A DNA stretch of 64,000 bases, taken from the NCBI RefSeq assembly GCF_042242105.1, contig NC_092031.1, positions 4,548,175 through 4,612,174 of the forward strand. Reading direction: 5' to 3'. Source of the DNA: Pempheris klunzingeri (Eukaryota; Chordata; Actinopteri; Acropomatiformes; Pempheridae). Every line of letters starts with the position of its first letter. The first letter of the stretch is position 1. This document shows, in pieces, positions 39,969-54,400 of this stretch. The notes below the pieces were generated by a model. It made no database searches, was not told the DNA's origin, and saw only the letters and a list, made by a program, of their open reading frames with translations. The position numbers and the translations under genes are program-made.

Positions 39969-42554
39969 CTGTAAAAAAAAAAACAAAAAAAAAAAAGGCA
40001 TGTTGTTGAATCAGCAGAAGAGAAGCAGTCAGACTACTACCACTGTGAGGAGCTGGAAAACCTGAAGTGTGACAAGTGTGTTTATAGAAGTCAGCGAAAA
40101 AGAGGAAAAACTGAGTCATGACGGCAAAAAAGCTTCACATGGAGGAAGGCTGAGACTGAGGGGATTTTCCATGTCAACGAGAGTGAAGACCAAACTCAAA
40201 GTAGCACCCAGTTCCCTAAACAGCCATCCCGAGTAAAGTAAAAAATAGTAGTCCATTCTTTTACGTATTTGTGAATCAACTCAAAGGTTTGTAGGATTTC
40301 CAAACATGTTTGTGTCATTTTCTACGGTGATGTTTAAACTTAATGCAGTTTCAAAGTGAAGAATGACCTGTGTTACAAGAAAAATGTTCATTAAACAAAG
40401 ATTTCAGATCAAATTCTGCCTCGACATCCAGAAAGACAAAAAGGTGAGTAGCACATCTGGAAAGAAGCACAGAGTCCATCTGCAATTCATTAAACTGGTG
40501 TATTAGTGGTAAAGCAATATTTAAGTTTAGAGTGGAAGCGCATGAGAAAAGACTATGAGGTGAGTCGACCAGATGGCCTTTGTTTCAGACCGGCTATTCA
40601 CAGTCCTGCTGCCGTGAGTTATAACTCCAAAATAATACTTATAATAACAACAGTAGATTGCATTTGGCACTATCATGTTTTCAGCAAACACTATTATGTC
40701 CGATAAAACAGACGGATAGCTCTTCAGCCCTGCAGGTTCCACTCTCCCTTTTCAGGCCAATTTTTCAAGGTGTACTTTGTTCCTACTCATGTTTAAGCAT
40801 AAATGAATTTCATAAATATCTGCAGAACCTAAGCACTGGACTAATTGCCAGTTGAGAGATCATATTTCCAAGTAATACTGTACATAAATTATTCACACAG
40901 TATTCAGAGACCAACACACAGACACAGTGTTGATACTAGAGCTGAGCAATTAACTGAATTTTACATTATGACCTCTTTCTGACCTAAACGTTCTGAAAAA
41001 GTGTATAAACTCATACAACCAATGACATCTAACCAGATGTTCTCCAAAGCTACACACCAGTGTCTTAATATCAGAGCTGAGACAGCACGACAAAGGAAAC
41101 ACTGTACACATGCAGTGATGTAGAAAAAAAAAAGTTCTATATTTCCTGATAGAAAGTTTCGGTTATATGGTTCAACCTCTGACGAGGAGATAACTGTATC
41201 TTTTGTTAGTTTGTTAGACAGAATTTCTCAAAAACAGTTGGAAAGATGTGCGTGAAAAATAAAATCTAGCACTTACTTGGTCGCTTATTTGATGCAGAGC
41301 CAATTTCTTTTATTTAAAAGAACAAATTTAGAGGAGCCTTTGGAAGAAACGTGCACTTTTTGAAAGCTTTCTAGGAATTCTGTAATAACTATCCATTATG
41401 TGCGTCATTTGTGGATTGAAAAATAGAATAAAAACAAGAATATGTGAATCAATTTTACAAATTTGACGGAAACATTAGACTGTGCTTGCACTTGATCAGG
41501 ATTTCAAACTGAAGCCTAAAGCACACAAGGTTGTGGTGGAAGTTGAGACTGAATGAGAGTGAAATAGCAGCTAACTGTTTATTGTGCATCCTGTTTTATC
41601 AGGAGGATCAGGGATGTTTGCTGAAATTAACATTACCAATCCCAACAGCCTGCAGGGTTGCTGCAACTGTAAAGGCTTCACTTAAAGCCAAGCAAACCTT
41701 CAGCTTTTCCATCTGTGCTGAATACACTGTATTGGTATGTTACAGACAGATGGAAGTGCTGAGGAGGCTGTGGCTTCCCACATGTAATGTAGCTCAATCC
41801 AGATGGCTTTAAGGCGGCTTCTTAAATGTTGCAGTGTGATAGTGCCAAGCCATAGTGTATACTTTGAGCTCTGTAAGGGAATAACTTAATAGTGTTGTTT
41901 GTTTTAAAGATGTAGAATCGTTACACAGATCACAATCCACAGTGTTTACTTAACAGGGCCACTCCCCTCACCTGCAAGTCCACATTGGAGGGGATAATCC
42001 TCATCAATGGAAGACCAAACAGCAGAGGAAGAGACACAGAGAGGAAAAGAGAGTAGAGGTCTGCACTGTGATTAACATTTAATTTCATTATTCATCTGCT
42101 GAATGGGGCACCTTCAAAGACAGCCTTCAATACCGCTCAACCTCACTGTGACATGTTAACTGACCCCACAAATCAATCAGCAATCAATGCAGTGGTGGAG
42201 TAAAGATGAGGGGTCTCTTGTTCTTCTCCACCAGACAGTAAAGATACTTTATTTGGCAAAAAGAGCCGACTTAAAAGAATTGAAGCGAGTTAACCCCTCT
42301 GAGAGAGTTCCTTTGAGGTGGACTTGAATTGCTTTTATGATGGTTCAAAGCAGATAATGTGCACCTAAGCACCTGCAGCGAATAGAGGCCCTCCTGTGTG
42401 AAATGGTGATTGATTTAACAGGTCTGTCATTAAAGAAGGTTTTTAAGTCCACATTAAGTGCTTCGACAGAATAGGGATGGGTTAGAGTCACACTTCTCTG
42501 ATTCTCTGTACTTCATTGATCTTTTTTCCTTTAGTATCTATGAACAGTGTCCTG

Positions 42555-42800
42555 TAGAGAGCTTTGAAATTCTCTGATTCCAGCTTCTTAAATTTGAATA
42601 TTGAATATTTTCAGGTTTCTTTACTCCTCTAAGGCAGTAAACTGAATATCTTTGTGTTTCTGATGAGACATTTGAGGACACCTTGGACTTTGGGGAACAT
42701 TGACTGACATTTTTCACCTTTTTTTTTTACATTTTACACACCAAACAACGATTAATCAAGAAAATAATCAACAAATTAATGAATGAAAAAATGCAGTTCT
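42555..42800. repeat. Dispersed ATTAAT-rich repeat, copy 2
   Basis: AATTCTCTGATTCCAGCTTC, GGCAGTAAACTGAATATCTT, then AACAACGATTAATCAAGAAA and ATAATCAACAAATTAATGAA. It shares the internal words with 48.9 and 50.1 kb. Confidence 0.6.
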
Positions 42801-43899
42801 GCAGAGCCAAGTCGGCATCAGAAAAATACTGCATTGTCCTGAGCATGTGATTTTGTTTTGTCTCCTGACATTGACTGCAGAAACAGACTAGCGTGAACCA
42901 AATTATCTGTCAGGCCTTCTGTGTCACAGAAGGTAAGCAGCTCAAAAAGACTATGCGACCAATAAACAAGCCACACCAATGTGGGATTACATCGTGCGTT
43001 GGTATTTCATGTTTTATTTTTATGTCTTATAGTCAGGGTCATCTAATATTTGGCCCAATACAGAAGATTTCTTATCCTTGTGATTATCAAATCTGTGAAA
43101 AACATGAGAATCAACATCTCTACTGCTTTATCCTTCTCTTCATCTCTGTTTGACAAATAAAATCTCCCAGTAACCATCTTTCCTTTTCATACTCTTGATG
43201 AATGCTGAATAAAAAAAAGTGTTTATCCATCCACTCCCAAGCCTCTGAACATGAACAAGAAAGTCTGTCGGTGAAAAGCTTGTGAGAGCTCAAAGTGTCA
43301 GTGCTCAGTAAAGGTCAAAGCAGAACGGTGGTCAAGTTTTATGCATCTGTGCAGTCCTCAAATTGATCTACATATCTGCAGGCGTAAGTGTGCAAGTGGG
43401 TGTCCTGGAAGGTATTCAGAGCACATTCAAAGACGGTTAATATCTTCAAAGTCTGACACTGGTGACAGATGAGAGAAAAGAGAACACAGATTTAGGTTTA
43501 ATCTGTAGGCAGGAGGGCCAACAATCTCCCAGCTGACCAAAAAAAAAGAAAGAGCTCTGTTTGCTTGCACAGTTTCCCACAGAGATATATAAGACAAAAT
43601 AAGAAGATATGCATCATCTAAATCTCATCAGTACTTGCACAGCTATTTGTCATAGCTGAAAGTAAGGATTACATTAATTACCAAGTATAACAAATACTAC
43701 ATGATATATTACAAGGATTCTTATAGTGACAAGATTTTAGACAACCTACAGCTTCTACATAAAGTTTTGACTGTTGGTCAAAAAGAAGTGATTTCTGATG
43801 ACGTTTAACAAGCATGACATTTTTAGAAGAAAAGAGCTGTAAACACAACATAAAGTTCATATGGCGAACTAGTAAGCAAACATTTAATTCATTTAGAGT

Positions 43900-44130
43900 T
43901 GTGTTCGTGTCCACCTGATGAAGTCCCATATTCTCCCTCCTTTCAGCACCATCTTGCAGCTCACGGAGGAAATATCTGGCTTTTAAGCTCATAAACGCTC
44001 CTCGATGTTCACCAGTTAGATGCTCATGTCTTCCTTTACTGGACAGTTTGTGGTTTTTACAGCTTTTTCCCTGACAACAGCTGTCTGCTGCAGCTGGAAA
44101 CGACACTAATGAGAGCAGCGACTCCTTTCA
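43900..44130. repeat. Dispersed repeat with AAATATCTGGCT...GTTCACCAG words, copy 1
   Basis: GGAAATATCTGGCTTTTAAG, GATGTTCACCAGTTAGATGC and TTACTGGACAGTTTGTGGTT, then TTTACAGCTTTTTCCCTGA, parallel 61850-61990. The 142-codon minus-strand ORF here is repeat-derived and not a gene. Confidence 0.55.
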
Positions 44131-44510
44131 CATAAAAGTAGCCATGTGTTCAATTGTTAATATAAAAACATTGCTCATAGTCACTTAAACTATTACATTT
44201 TTAATTACAAACAGTCTGATAAGCACAGCAGGCAACTTTATAGCATGAAGCAAAATGAACAGTCTAGTAGATGTATAGCCTGATTACATTCAGAAACATT
44301 CAATATTTGTGCTTGTGTGAGCATCATATCACACACTAAGTTTGCAGCTACACTGTGCAGTTGTTTGTGAGGTTACATTAAATAGGGTGAAGTGGAGGAA
44401 ATAAATATAGATACCTATTGGGATGGGCAGTGTAATAGAAGAGTAGAAAATGAGGATAAATGAGGTTCAGTGTTTGCCAGGCTTTCAGGCACGTACACAC
44501 ATAAAACCAT

Positions 44511-44702
<192 letters not shown>

Positions 44703-45420
44703 AGAGCCAGTGGACTATTGAGGAATAGGGTGGCGGCCCACTTCTTCCCTGTCCAAACACTGCCACCCTGCAGCACTTAGGTTTATTATTCTAATGTACA
44801 GCCGTGTGCCAAAAGGTTTCAGACAAGTTAACAAACCTCATAAGAGGTGGAGGACCAAACACACTCTGAACAAAGGCCATTCAGAACATCAGGATGAGCT
44901 GTAGCATAAAGGGACATCATGCAAACAACATGTTGACAACACTGTACTCTGGATGTCTGAGACAATGCTAAAAATGCAAACCAGGCTGTAAGCAGCAACT
45001 GAAAACATGCAATTCATGTTCATTTTACAGCTGCTCGCTTGTACATGTTTCGCTAACACAACAGCATCATTATAGAAGAAAACAATGCGTAGAGGAGACT
45101 AGAAGTTGATGAAACCATATAGCTGTTTATTTAAAAGGATAAATTGGGCAGACGGTGGTAATCCACTGGGAAAACAGGCATGTCCGCCTTGTTTGGACAG
45201 CGAGAAGATGGCCGCATGGAAAGCATCACATTCCATCTTAAACGGCACAAAATCTCTGCATTTTCTCACTCAGGATCATCCAGGCCAAACCTCAAATATC
45301 CTCCCACATTTTAGTAACCTACAGAGAGAAAACTCCATCTTTTTCCTCTGTACTGAGGATATGAAGATGTGGAGGAAAGAACCGATCAGGAGTGCAGCAG
45401 TCGGTGAAGAGGTGGTGGTG

Positions 45421-45457
45421 GCAACAATGTCATTAGGGTTTCTAATGACATTGTTGC
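45421..45457. repeat. Perfect 16-bp inverted repeat (hairpin) with 5-nt loop
   Basis: GCAACAATGTCATTAG at 45421-45436 is exactly complementary to CTAATGACATTGTTGC at 45442-45457, with loop GGTTT. It may be a MITE core or a small structured RNA. Nothing else indicates function. Confidence 0.85.
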
Positions 45458-48400
45458 AGTGAATAGATAAGTGGCCATTAAAGTTAATAAAGTAATTTGG
45501 TTTGATAATGATGCAGGTGATTTCCAATGTCTATAAATGTTATCATAATATTGCAAAAAACACATAAAACAATCAAACAGATCTTTTAAGCCGTGTTTAG
45601 ACAGAATGACACAATTGCAGATAGAATCAGTGAAAAGACTTGAGTGGGCACGAATAGATGTACATTTGTCCAAGGTGACGTAAACTGAGGCATCCAATTT
45701 CACATAGAGGTGAAATTTTGCTTTGCTTTCTGTCCAAACACAGATTAGAACAGATGTTTGTATAACATGCTGAGATCATATCTGTCTGTAACAATACTAT
45801 TGTAAAACAGTCAATTGTTGGCAATCTGTTTTTTTGATTTATGCATATAATAAGGAAGCCTGCATGGGAGATGGTAATAATGGCTTGTATGTTTATCTGT
45901 CAATTATGAAGAGGCGAGAAATCAATATAGAATGAAAACAGAAAAAAAAATAAATCAATGACAAATACCCCTTGGCGTGTCTGTTGTTGGATGGATGTAC
46001 GTCGTGCAGGTAGGAGGCTCTGTGCACTAATTACTTCAGACCCACTTCCCCTCTGCCTGTGTAAGTCCTTATGCAACGCTGTGACGTAGCTGCTGCCCAA
46101 CCTTGTATCCCACCACCCACGTAGCTTCTGATGTGCACACTCGTTCTTCCCTGCCGTCCGTTCACCTCGCAGTCAGCCTGCCTCCCACCACACGGTCAGC
46201 CTCTGCACTTCAAAACCTTCACTTCAGGACTGTTTGTCACGTCATGTTCTTTATGCGTATCAGTACATGCATTCATTAGAAAGTGGGTATGTGTGTGTTG
46301 TCCGTGTGTGTCGTGGCCTCTCAGCAGGAGACTAATCAGGTCAGATATCACACAGAGTGTGTTGAGAAATGCATTTAAAAATATCCAAACAACCAACCTC
46401 AGGGAGGGGTCGTCCCACTTACACACTGTATCCTTAATGGCAAGGAAACTAAATGAAGTTTGCTTAACTTAATGCGTTTAAGATTGGTAGAAACTTTTCT
46501 TTTTTACTTTTTAAGACAGACAAGTCTGTGAGCAGATCTGGAGGTTTGGGACTGGATCTGTAAACCCGTCATTTTACCAGAGAACCTGGTCCCAACATCA
46601 GTATCAACCAAGGTACCAGAGAATGTTTGAATCAGGGATAAATCAGCGTAAAACTCCTGTAGTGCTTTATCTGCAAAATCTCTTAAATGCATGACGGACA
46701 GGATAGTCCTGAAGCTTTTGTCTTTATTGGACTTATTTATGCTGCCTGAACAAGCCTCACTCTCTGCTAATATATGAATTTCTTCTTTAGGTCTTTTTTT
46801 ATTGGTTTGTTTGCTTCTTCTTTTGTTCTTGTCTTAATCTTAAATATTGCAATTCTGATCATTGAAATATGCCATAAAGGCTTGTATCTAAATCTTGAAT
46901 ACTAACAAATCTCAAAATAATAACACAAAACTGATCTGTCAACACAAACGGCATTCAGGACTGATTTCCCAGCTCCAAAGCTAAGAAGCAACAAAGTACA
47001 CAGGATGTCCTGAAATGAAAAACCCACATTTGGTGAAAAACTGAAAAAAGAAAGTGTAATATGACCCTGTTGGGTGAAAGTGTAAAAAGCGGAGAAGAAC
47101 TGAAGCAGAGATTGAAACAGAGAAGAGTAAGGAAAAAATAATTGAGGTTTATTACAACTTGGGTCGTAATTTTATAATTTGGGCCATTTTTTCTTTCAAT
47201 TATGACAAATCTGTACACACTAGCTAATTTCTGAGAATATACCGACATTGTAGAAGTAAGAAAGGATAAGAAACACAACAAACCCCCAGATTAGCCAAAC
47301 CCGTTAAGGAGGAAAGAACAAAACTAAACAGTAAAATAATGACCCAGGATGTCCATTATTAATCACAGTTTACAGGCCGACTGTCCTCACTGACTCACTG
47401 TACTTGCTGTTGAGGTGTTCAGTACATGTGTGACCTAATCTTCAACGCCGAATCTTAAAACTGAACTGACTGTACTGAATCATCATTGTCACACAGTGGA
47501 GCTCCTCACTGGAGACGCACAGTGTGTTGCGTCAAAAACTCGCTGAAAAGCCGAAGTGCCTGCTGAGCTGTTTACCTCATGAACGGTGCTTTTACAGGCT
47601 TAGTTTTATTTTGAACTGAACGCAGCAACTTCATCTAGAAATATGCTCGAAATGCCACTGAACTGAAGACAGTGTGAATCAGTCATAGCATCGTGAGCGG
47701 TGATACACTTGCTTGTTTGTTTAAAACCCGCATCATTGTCTGACAACTCGTGTGTCCCATCTGACTTACAATGTCACCACATTCTCTGGAGTTTTTCACT
47801 TATTGTTGTTTATTTGATAAGGAGCAGATCATGTTAACGGACATCAGTATGAAAACACAAGATGCAAACATGCTCATTTACATCCATAGGGTTAGGGTAG
47901 TACACATATCATATCATGAAATAATGACTCACGTTGTAATACCCTGGACTTTAATTTGCTGTTTGGTTTTTTTGGTCAAATTGCTGACCTGTTTATCTGT
48001 TTTCTGTTTCCGTGTTTTCTCGTGTTCCTGACCACAGACTGTGAAACCCCACCACAGTCAGGAGGGTGTGAGAGGGATTACTGCAGGATGGCGAACAGTT
48101 GACACAGCTGAAGAGTAAGTGAGTGGGAAAATGAGTGGTAGTGAGAGAGCAGAAAAAGAGCGAGAGAGCAACGAGGGAACAAAAGAAAAAAGAGGAGAGT
48201 AGTAGGAGTCAGAGAGTCTCCAGGCCCGTGCTGTACATCAGCACATATGGGCCTCCCTGCAGCAGCTGTGAATGTCATGATCACACTCACTACCGTTGCA
48301 ATCACAGCTGCTCTGGTTGAGGGCATGTCGGGTTTTTCATGCTTTCTGTCTGCTCTTTTTAGAGCATGCAATCCACAAGTGACAACAGATGATGCATTAC

Positions 48401-48780
48401 GCTACGTGTACATCAGGTGTGAAATATTCTCCTGACTTTTTGGCGTACGCTCATGTTTGGGGATCAAGGCTGAACAGTAAAACTGTGCCCACGTCCTCTG
48501 ACTAACACTGACGCCTGAGCCCATGTAATCCCACCACTTACACTGTGATTCACTTCCCATCGATCACAGTAATATTTCATCATTCTGAAGGCTGTACTGG
48601 GCCGCATCAGTGCTTTGAGCTGAATGGTACATTCATAAAGACATGAATATCATGCTGATGTTAAGCAGGTATAATGTTTGCTAATTAGCACTAAACACAA
48701 AGTGCACTTGCGGCTGATGGGGGTGTCCTTAGTTTTTAGCTTTAGTATTGGACAATCTCCTTTACTCTGGCACCAGAATG

Positions 48781-48806
48781 CAGCAGCAGCAGCAGCAGCA
48801 GCAGCA
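48781..48806. repeat. (CAG)n trinucleotide repeat
   Basis: About eight to nine CAG units, outside any recognised exon. Confidence 0.95.
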
Positions 48807-48904
48807 AGTTTTTTTAACAGGCACACGTGTACTTTGACCTGATGATGGCTCTAAAATAAACATACTTTTTAAGGCAATCCATCCCAGAGCTGTTGAGACA
48901 AGAG

Positions 48905-49230
48905 CTGATAAATTGATTAGTCGGTTGACAGAAAATTAATCAGGAACTACTTTGAAAATCGAATAATAGGTTCATTTACTTTTCAAGCAGAAATACCAGA
49001 AGAAATCCCTTTTTAGTTCCATATATGTGATGATTTGCTCTTTTTCTGTGTTTTATATCATTGTAAATTGAATATCTTTGGGGTTTTGACTGTTGACTGA
49101 ACAAAAACAGATTTGAAGAGGTCACCTTGAAGTCTGGTAAACAATTAATGGACCAACTGAATAACTGAGTGAGTCATAAAATAATCAGTAGATTAATCAA
49201 TAATGAAAATAATTGTCCACTGCTGCCCTA
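48905..49230. repeat. Dispersed ATTAAT-rich repeat, copy 3
   Basis: Begins GATAAATTGATTAGTCGGTT and ends AATCAGTAGATTAATCAATA, then ATGAAAATAATTGTCCACTG. The terminal words are inverted relative to each other, as expected for a terminal-inverted-repeat element. Confidence 0.6.
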
Positions 49231-50104
49231 ACTGAGACGTTTCACTCAAAACCACCTCTTCACGGCACAAGATGACATGAGGATCACCAAAGCCAGCAGG
49301 ATTCATCCACTGGGCACCAGAGTATCTGTACAAAATGCCCATCTAGTAATTGGTGAGATGTTTCAGACTGGACCCCGACTGGACCGACCCACCAAGAGTT
49401 CCTACCTGAACTGATGCAGTATGAAGAATTCAGTGACTTCAGAGTCCACTTTCAAGTTATCCTGGATAAGAAGCCCCCCCCCCCAACCCAAGGACACCCC
49501 GTCATTAAGTGATGTTGATGACGGTGACTTTGCTGTGAAAACAGCAAAGTCCAGCCCTTCTGGCATCTTATCAGGGCTGTTTACGAAACCGTAAATCCAA
49601 TCAGTTCCTTGAGACTCATTTTCAAAGTGGCTGCAGGAAAGGGAGCAACGACAAGGGTCAGTTTTGAGAAAATCAGAGGGCACACGTACGGGAGAGATTA
49701 AAAAACATTTCCTGTTATAGTAGCGGAGCAGTGATTGAGTAAAGAGACACAGGAGAGGTCCGATCTCTATTTCTCTACACAGCACATTAGAAATTTATAG
49801 TCTGGGGGTTGTTCTTGTCACGGTCATCAGTATTCAAGGAATGAACACTGCACTCTTTGTAGAATAAAAAACAGCACTGGTTGCGTCATTTCCACTTTGC
49901 GTCATGATCAGATATTGAATAATGAATTTTCTAAAAGCCAGGACAGGCCAAGTGGATGAGACTGCTCTGTGGTGCACCATGTAATGTTGCAGAGATATAC
50001 ACCATTATTCTGCAGACATTAGTTTATTTAGTAAAATGAAAAGGGTTTTTTTTTTTTGCAGAATACATGATCAAACTGAAAAGAAACAAAAGATGAATCC
50101 ATAA

Positions 50105-50445
50105 TACAGCTGACGCGATTATTCAACAGAAATTTATTCTGCAATTGTTTTGGTATTTCAGCATTAATCCAGTTATTTTTTTAAGAAAAACATCCGCAAG
50201 TTCTGTGATTCCAGCCTCTTAAATGTGAGGATTTGGTGCTTTTCTGTCATCCATGATAGTAAACTGAATATCTGTGGATTTTTAACCATTGGTCAGACAA
50301 AATATGACATTTAATGCTGGATCTTAGGCTGAGATGACGGGCGTTTTCCACCATTTTGTGGCGTTTTATAGACAAAACAATTAATCGAGGAAATGGTAGT
50401 AGATTAAGAGATTAATTGATTTTGTAAATAATCATTTGTTTGTGG
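50105..50445. repeat. Dispersed ATTAAT-rich repeat, copy 4
   Basis: Contains TGTGATTCCAGCCTCTTAAA, GATAGTAAACTGAATATCTG and ACAATTAATCGAGGAAATGG, parallel to the 42.6-kb copy. Confidence 0.6.
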
Positions 50446-50674
50446 ATTAGCATTAAAAAGTTAAACGTTTTAAAATGTGGATGGTGGTTGTTTCAGTTCC
50501 ATGGTCCATTTGCATTGAAATGGGGCCATTAGTCAAAGCGCCAGGAAAGGAGGTGACAAAATGTGGCAATTTAGGAGGTAAAAGAAGTCTCCTGCTGTGC
50601 CCAGCACCTGAAAATTGGGACAAAAAAAAAAAAAAAATCACATGAGGTTCCAGCAGAGAGAACTAAGTGGGAGG

Positions 50675-50808
<134 letters not shown>

Positions 50809-51289
50809 ATACATCTGTTGCTAAATCCTCTAAATACTTTCTAGCCTCGATATTCTTCAAATATTCATAATCACAGACGTCACCTACTCGTGTCAGGACG
50901 CACAGACAGACAGGAGAGGAGGAGTCCTGGCCTGACCCGCTCTCAGGCATCAGGGGTCTCTGAGGTCTCTGAGGTCCGTGCTCCAGCCTCCCAGCTGTGC
51001 AGTCCAGCTGTGCACCAAACACAGACACGCTGGCTAAGAATACCAACCCTCCACCTGAAATGGAGCTTGAAGAGCGAGTCAGATAGCTTACTCCACTAAT
51101 TTTATTGTTATATGAAACTAGATAAATGTGTAGGATCTTTACTTTCATAATACCGTATTGTGCGTGTAGATTAAAGGCACCCGATGGAGTGTCTGACCAC
51201 CAGTGGTGTCAGTGAGCAGTGTTTTGATGGACAGGTCCCTGCTCAGGTCTCATGCTCAACTAACACATGTACGTCGAGTAAAAGTTATG

Positions 51290-51460
51290 CACAAGTCAGC
51301 CATAAAATAAAACAGGAACTATGTGACATCCATTGGCATTGTGCCATCTGTAATGTTTCTAGTCATAACTCTTATTGTAGATATCTGTAATGTCATTTTT
51401 GCAAGTCATAATGCCAATGTCTGATATCCATGATGACATTTTTACCAGTCATAATGTATT
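51290..51460. repeat. Degenerate tandem repeat with unit of about 40 bp
   Basis: Words GATATC, ATGACATTT or ATGTCATTT, and AGTCATAATG recur at about 40-bp spacing (TAATGTCATTTTTGCAAGTC, then ATGATGACATTTTTACCAGT). The copies are diverged. Confidence 0.45.
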
Positions 51461-54400
51461 TTGGAATATTCAAAAGTAAATCTTAGATATTTAGAGTGGG
51501 ATCTTTTTTCATTTTGGCTGAAATTAATTCTGAAATTAAAATAATGACAAATGAAAAGTATGTTGTGGATATCCAAAATTGAAAGCCCAATATACCTGAC
51601 TGGTAAAAGTGAGGCCATTTGTCCCAGGAAGGAGGTCATTGAGGACATTGGACATGTTCCTTTTGACTAGGAAGAACTGAATCAACGACAACTGCGAGAT
51701 ATATATGTTCAGTCTCGCTGTTAAAAGTTAAAATATGTCCACACAGGTTCAAAGAAACATTCACAACTACGTGGAAATCAATTTGGAGCATGCTCTTAAT
51801 GAAAAAAACGAGGTAAAGACCAACTGCGCTCTCTTTGCTTTGTCAGCACATTGCACGTGTTGTGGATTCAGCTTATTGCCTGAGTTTTATACACTGTGTT
51901 GTGACATTACAGCAGATCCTGAACAGCCTGCAGTCTGACAACTACACCATGAAACTGATACACAGCAAGTTTTCCTGTAGCTGAATTACATTCGAAGACG
52001 CTTCAGACATCAGTCCAGGCGCTATGTGAGCAACCTAAGTCTTTAACTAATGATGTAGTCCTTCTTTTGTCATGGAGAGAACAAACAGACATAAGCCTGT
52101 AGTCTGTTGTGCGTCATGGCTCATTGTTTTAAAGCCACACTGAGTCACAGAATCATTATTTCAGGCGGTTTTAAATACTGTGGTGTGGGAAACTGCGCTG
52201 CATCACTAATTACAGTAAGAAACCACTGACAGCACAGTCAACTCAACACAATGAGAGACTACATAAACAAAGAAACCCAAAAAAAACACTAAATCAGCAT
52301 TTCATTTCACATGACGGCCCCTCAGGAAAACTAAACACAACAGTCCACATGTTGCCTGACAGCAACACACCTCCCACCATGTTCCCATTGTTGTCTTGTC
52401 TTCTAAAGTTTCTTTTTATTTGCTCTTCAAGGAGACCGTTTGTGTAGCCCAACACAAAGAATGGAGGGACTTGACCTCCAGTCGAAACAGCTCAAGGACG
52501 ATTTTCACAGCGGCACAACAGAGCGGTACAGAAAACACATTATCTATTACAAAACACTAAGACTAATATTAAACACTCACTCCTCCATCACTGTCTCCCT
52601 AATTCCACAAAGTCTGACCAATAAGGTGTCTTCCAACGAACAGTTAATTAAAAAAAAGGCATGAGGATCTACTGCAGAGGACACACACTCATGTGAACAC
52701 ATACCGTCTGCACACACACTGCTTTCACCTGCCTGCACACACTGAACTTCAAGGCTGCTCCAACCTTCCAGACGAGCTTTTCAGTAAGTCTCTCTTTGAC
52801 AACTCTACACGATTGTTCACGACACTCCTCAGGATAAGGGCTTTACTCCTCAAGGTCAGAGGAGTTTGTACATATTTGCCAGCATGAAATAAAAGCCAAG
52901 ATGTTTCATGTTGCACCAAAAAACGAAGCGGACAGCAGCTTAAAACGCTGACGAAGGAACACAGAAGGGAATATTTATAAGAGGAGGCAGGCCACAGCAA
53001 CACTGCAACAATTACGTCCAAAGGAGAAGAAAAACAAGCATTTAGATGATCAGACAGGTTGGAGACTAGCCAATAGTTTAAACATGCTTATTTCCGAAAA
53101 ACTGAAAGTGAGAAGTGAGCGCAACTGAAATGTCTAATTATCACTCACAGCACAGGAAGACTGTGTTCTCGCTCGCCTGCGGTATCCAGTAGGTCGGAGC
53201 TGAAGCAGGAAGTTGGTCTGTTAAACCATGATGGATGTTTCTGTGTTTATGTTCGTTTCTTCCTCCAAATAAGTTCTGGGAGTGTTTAAAAACAACATGT
53301 GATCATCCAACTGCTTGTGATTGTTGCCCCATCCAGCTTCTCTTTAGTTATGTTTGCAAAATGCTAGAATTATACTTTAAATCCTGCAATCCTAGTTTTA
53401 AATCTTAGGTAACCACGTAGGTAAAATACCCAGATTATGAAGTACAACAAATCTCTCATCAAGTAATTTATGTCCTCACAAGCAAAGATCATCATACTTT
53501 TAGTCTTGTGATTGGCAGTTTTTAAGTTGTTCTTCTTAAAATGCATTATAACGTGTGTTACTTAAAAGTGCTAAGAGCATAAAGTTGGTATTAAAAGCTT
53601 GGTCAGATTCCTGTTGGCTTGTATATTGGCTTGTATTTATCTCAACTCAAATTAGCCAGTACTTCAGTTCATTAAACTCTTGTTTTAAGTTCTCTGTTTA
53701 CCACTGATCCATAAAGCAGTTTGGCAGATTTGGTCAAATGAATAAGAGGGTTAAAACAACCCCAGACTATGTTATTGAAAGATGTCCATTACAAATAGTG
53801 TATTGGCTTTCAAACTACATGCAGACCTGTAAAGATATATTGAAAGCTTTTTTACAATACCAAGTGCAATATAAAACAAATTCAATAAGCAGATTTTATG
53901 CTGAATTCAGGGGAGATAAAAATGCTATCAAAGCCCAACTCTTGGCACGCAGAGTCATAATACTCATGTATAGGATAAAGTATGGACGTGGCTAAAATTT
54001 GGGAGTCTTAACACGGATGCTGACACCCCGATATGCAGACGAAGCAGTTCCTTTGAGAGAAGCTTGCCATGTGCTAATAAAATCACTTGAGAAATTATCA
54101 ATGCAAATGAACTTTGGCCTCCCACTGGAAAAGGCTCCGCAGTCGTCTCTTTGCAAGCTTGCAAAGCACCTGACCTCTGTTTGTGTTTAGGCTGAAGAAA
54201 TTTGAATAAAATATCCTGTAAGTAGTGCTGGAGAGTTGGAGGAGTTCCTCTGCTGTTCAGTTTGTTTGCTCCTCTTTGTCACATCGTCATCTCGTTCCAA
54301 GTATTTGCTCTTTGTTTACCGATGAGGTAGCTGCATACAAAAATAGATGAGGTGTTTTTTTGTTTTTTTTAAAACCTCATTACTCAAATGAGCACACTTG

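Noticed and set aside
43678-44106. 142-codon minus-strand ORF
   Set aside because: It lies within a dispersed repeat that recurs at 61.8 kb, has no domain, and has no splice signals.
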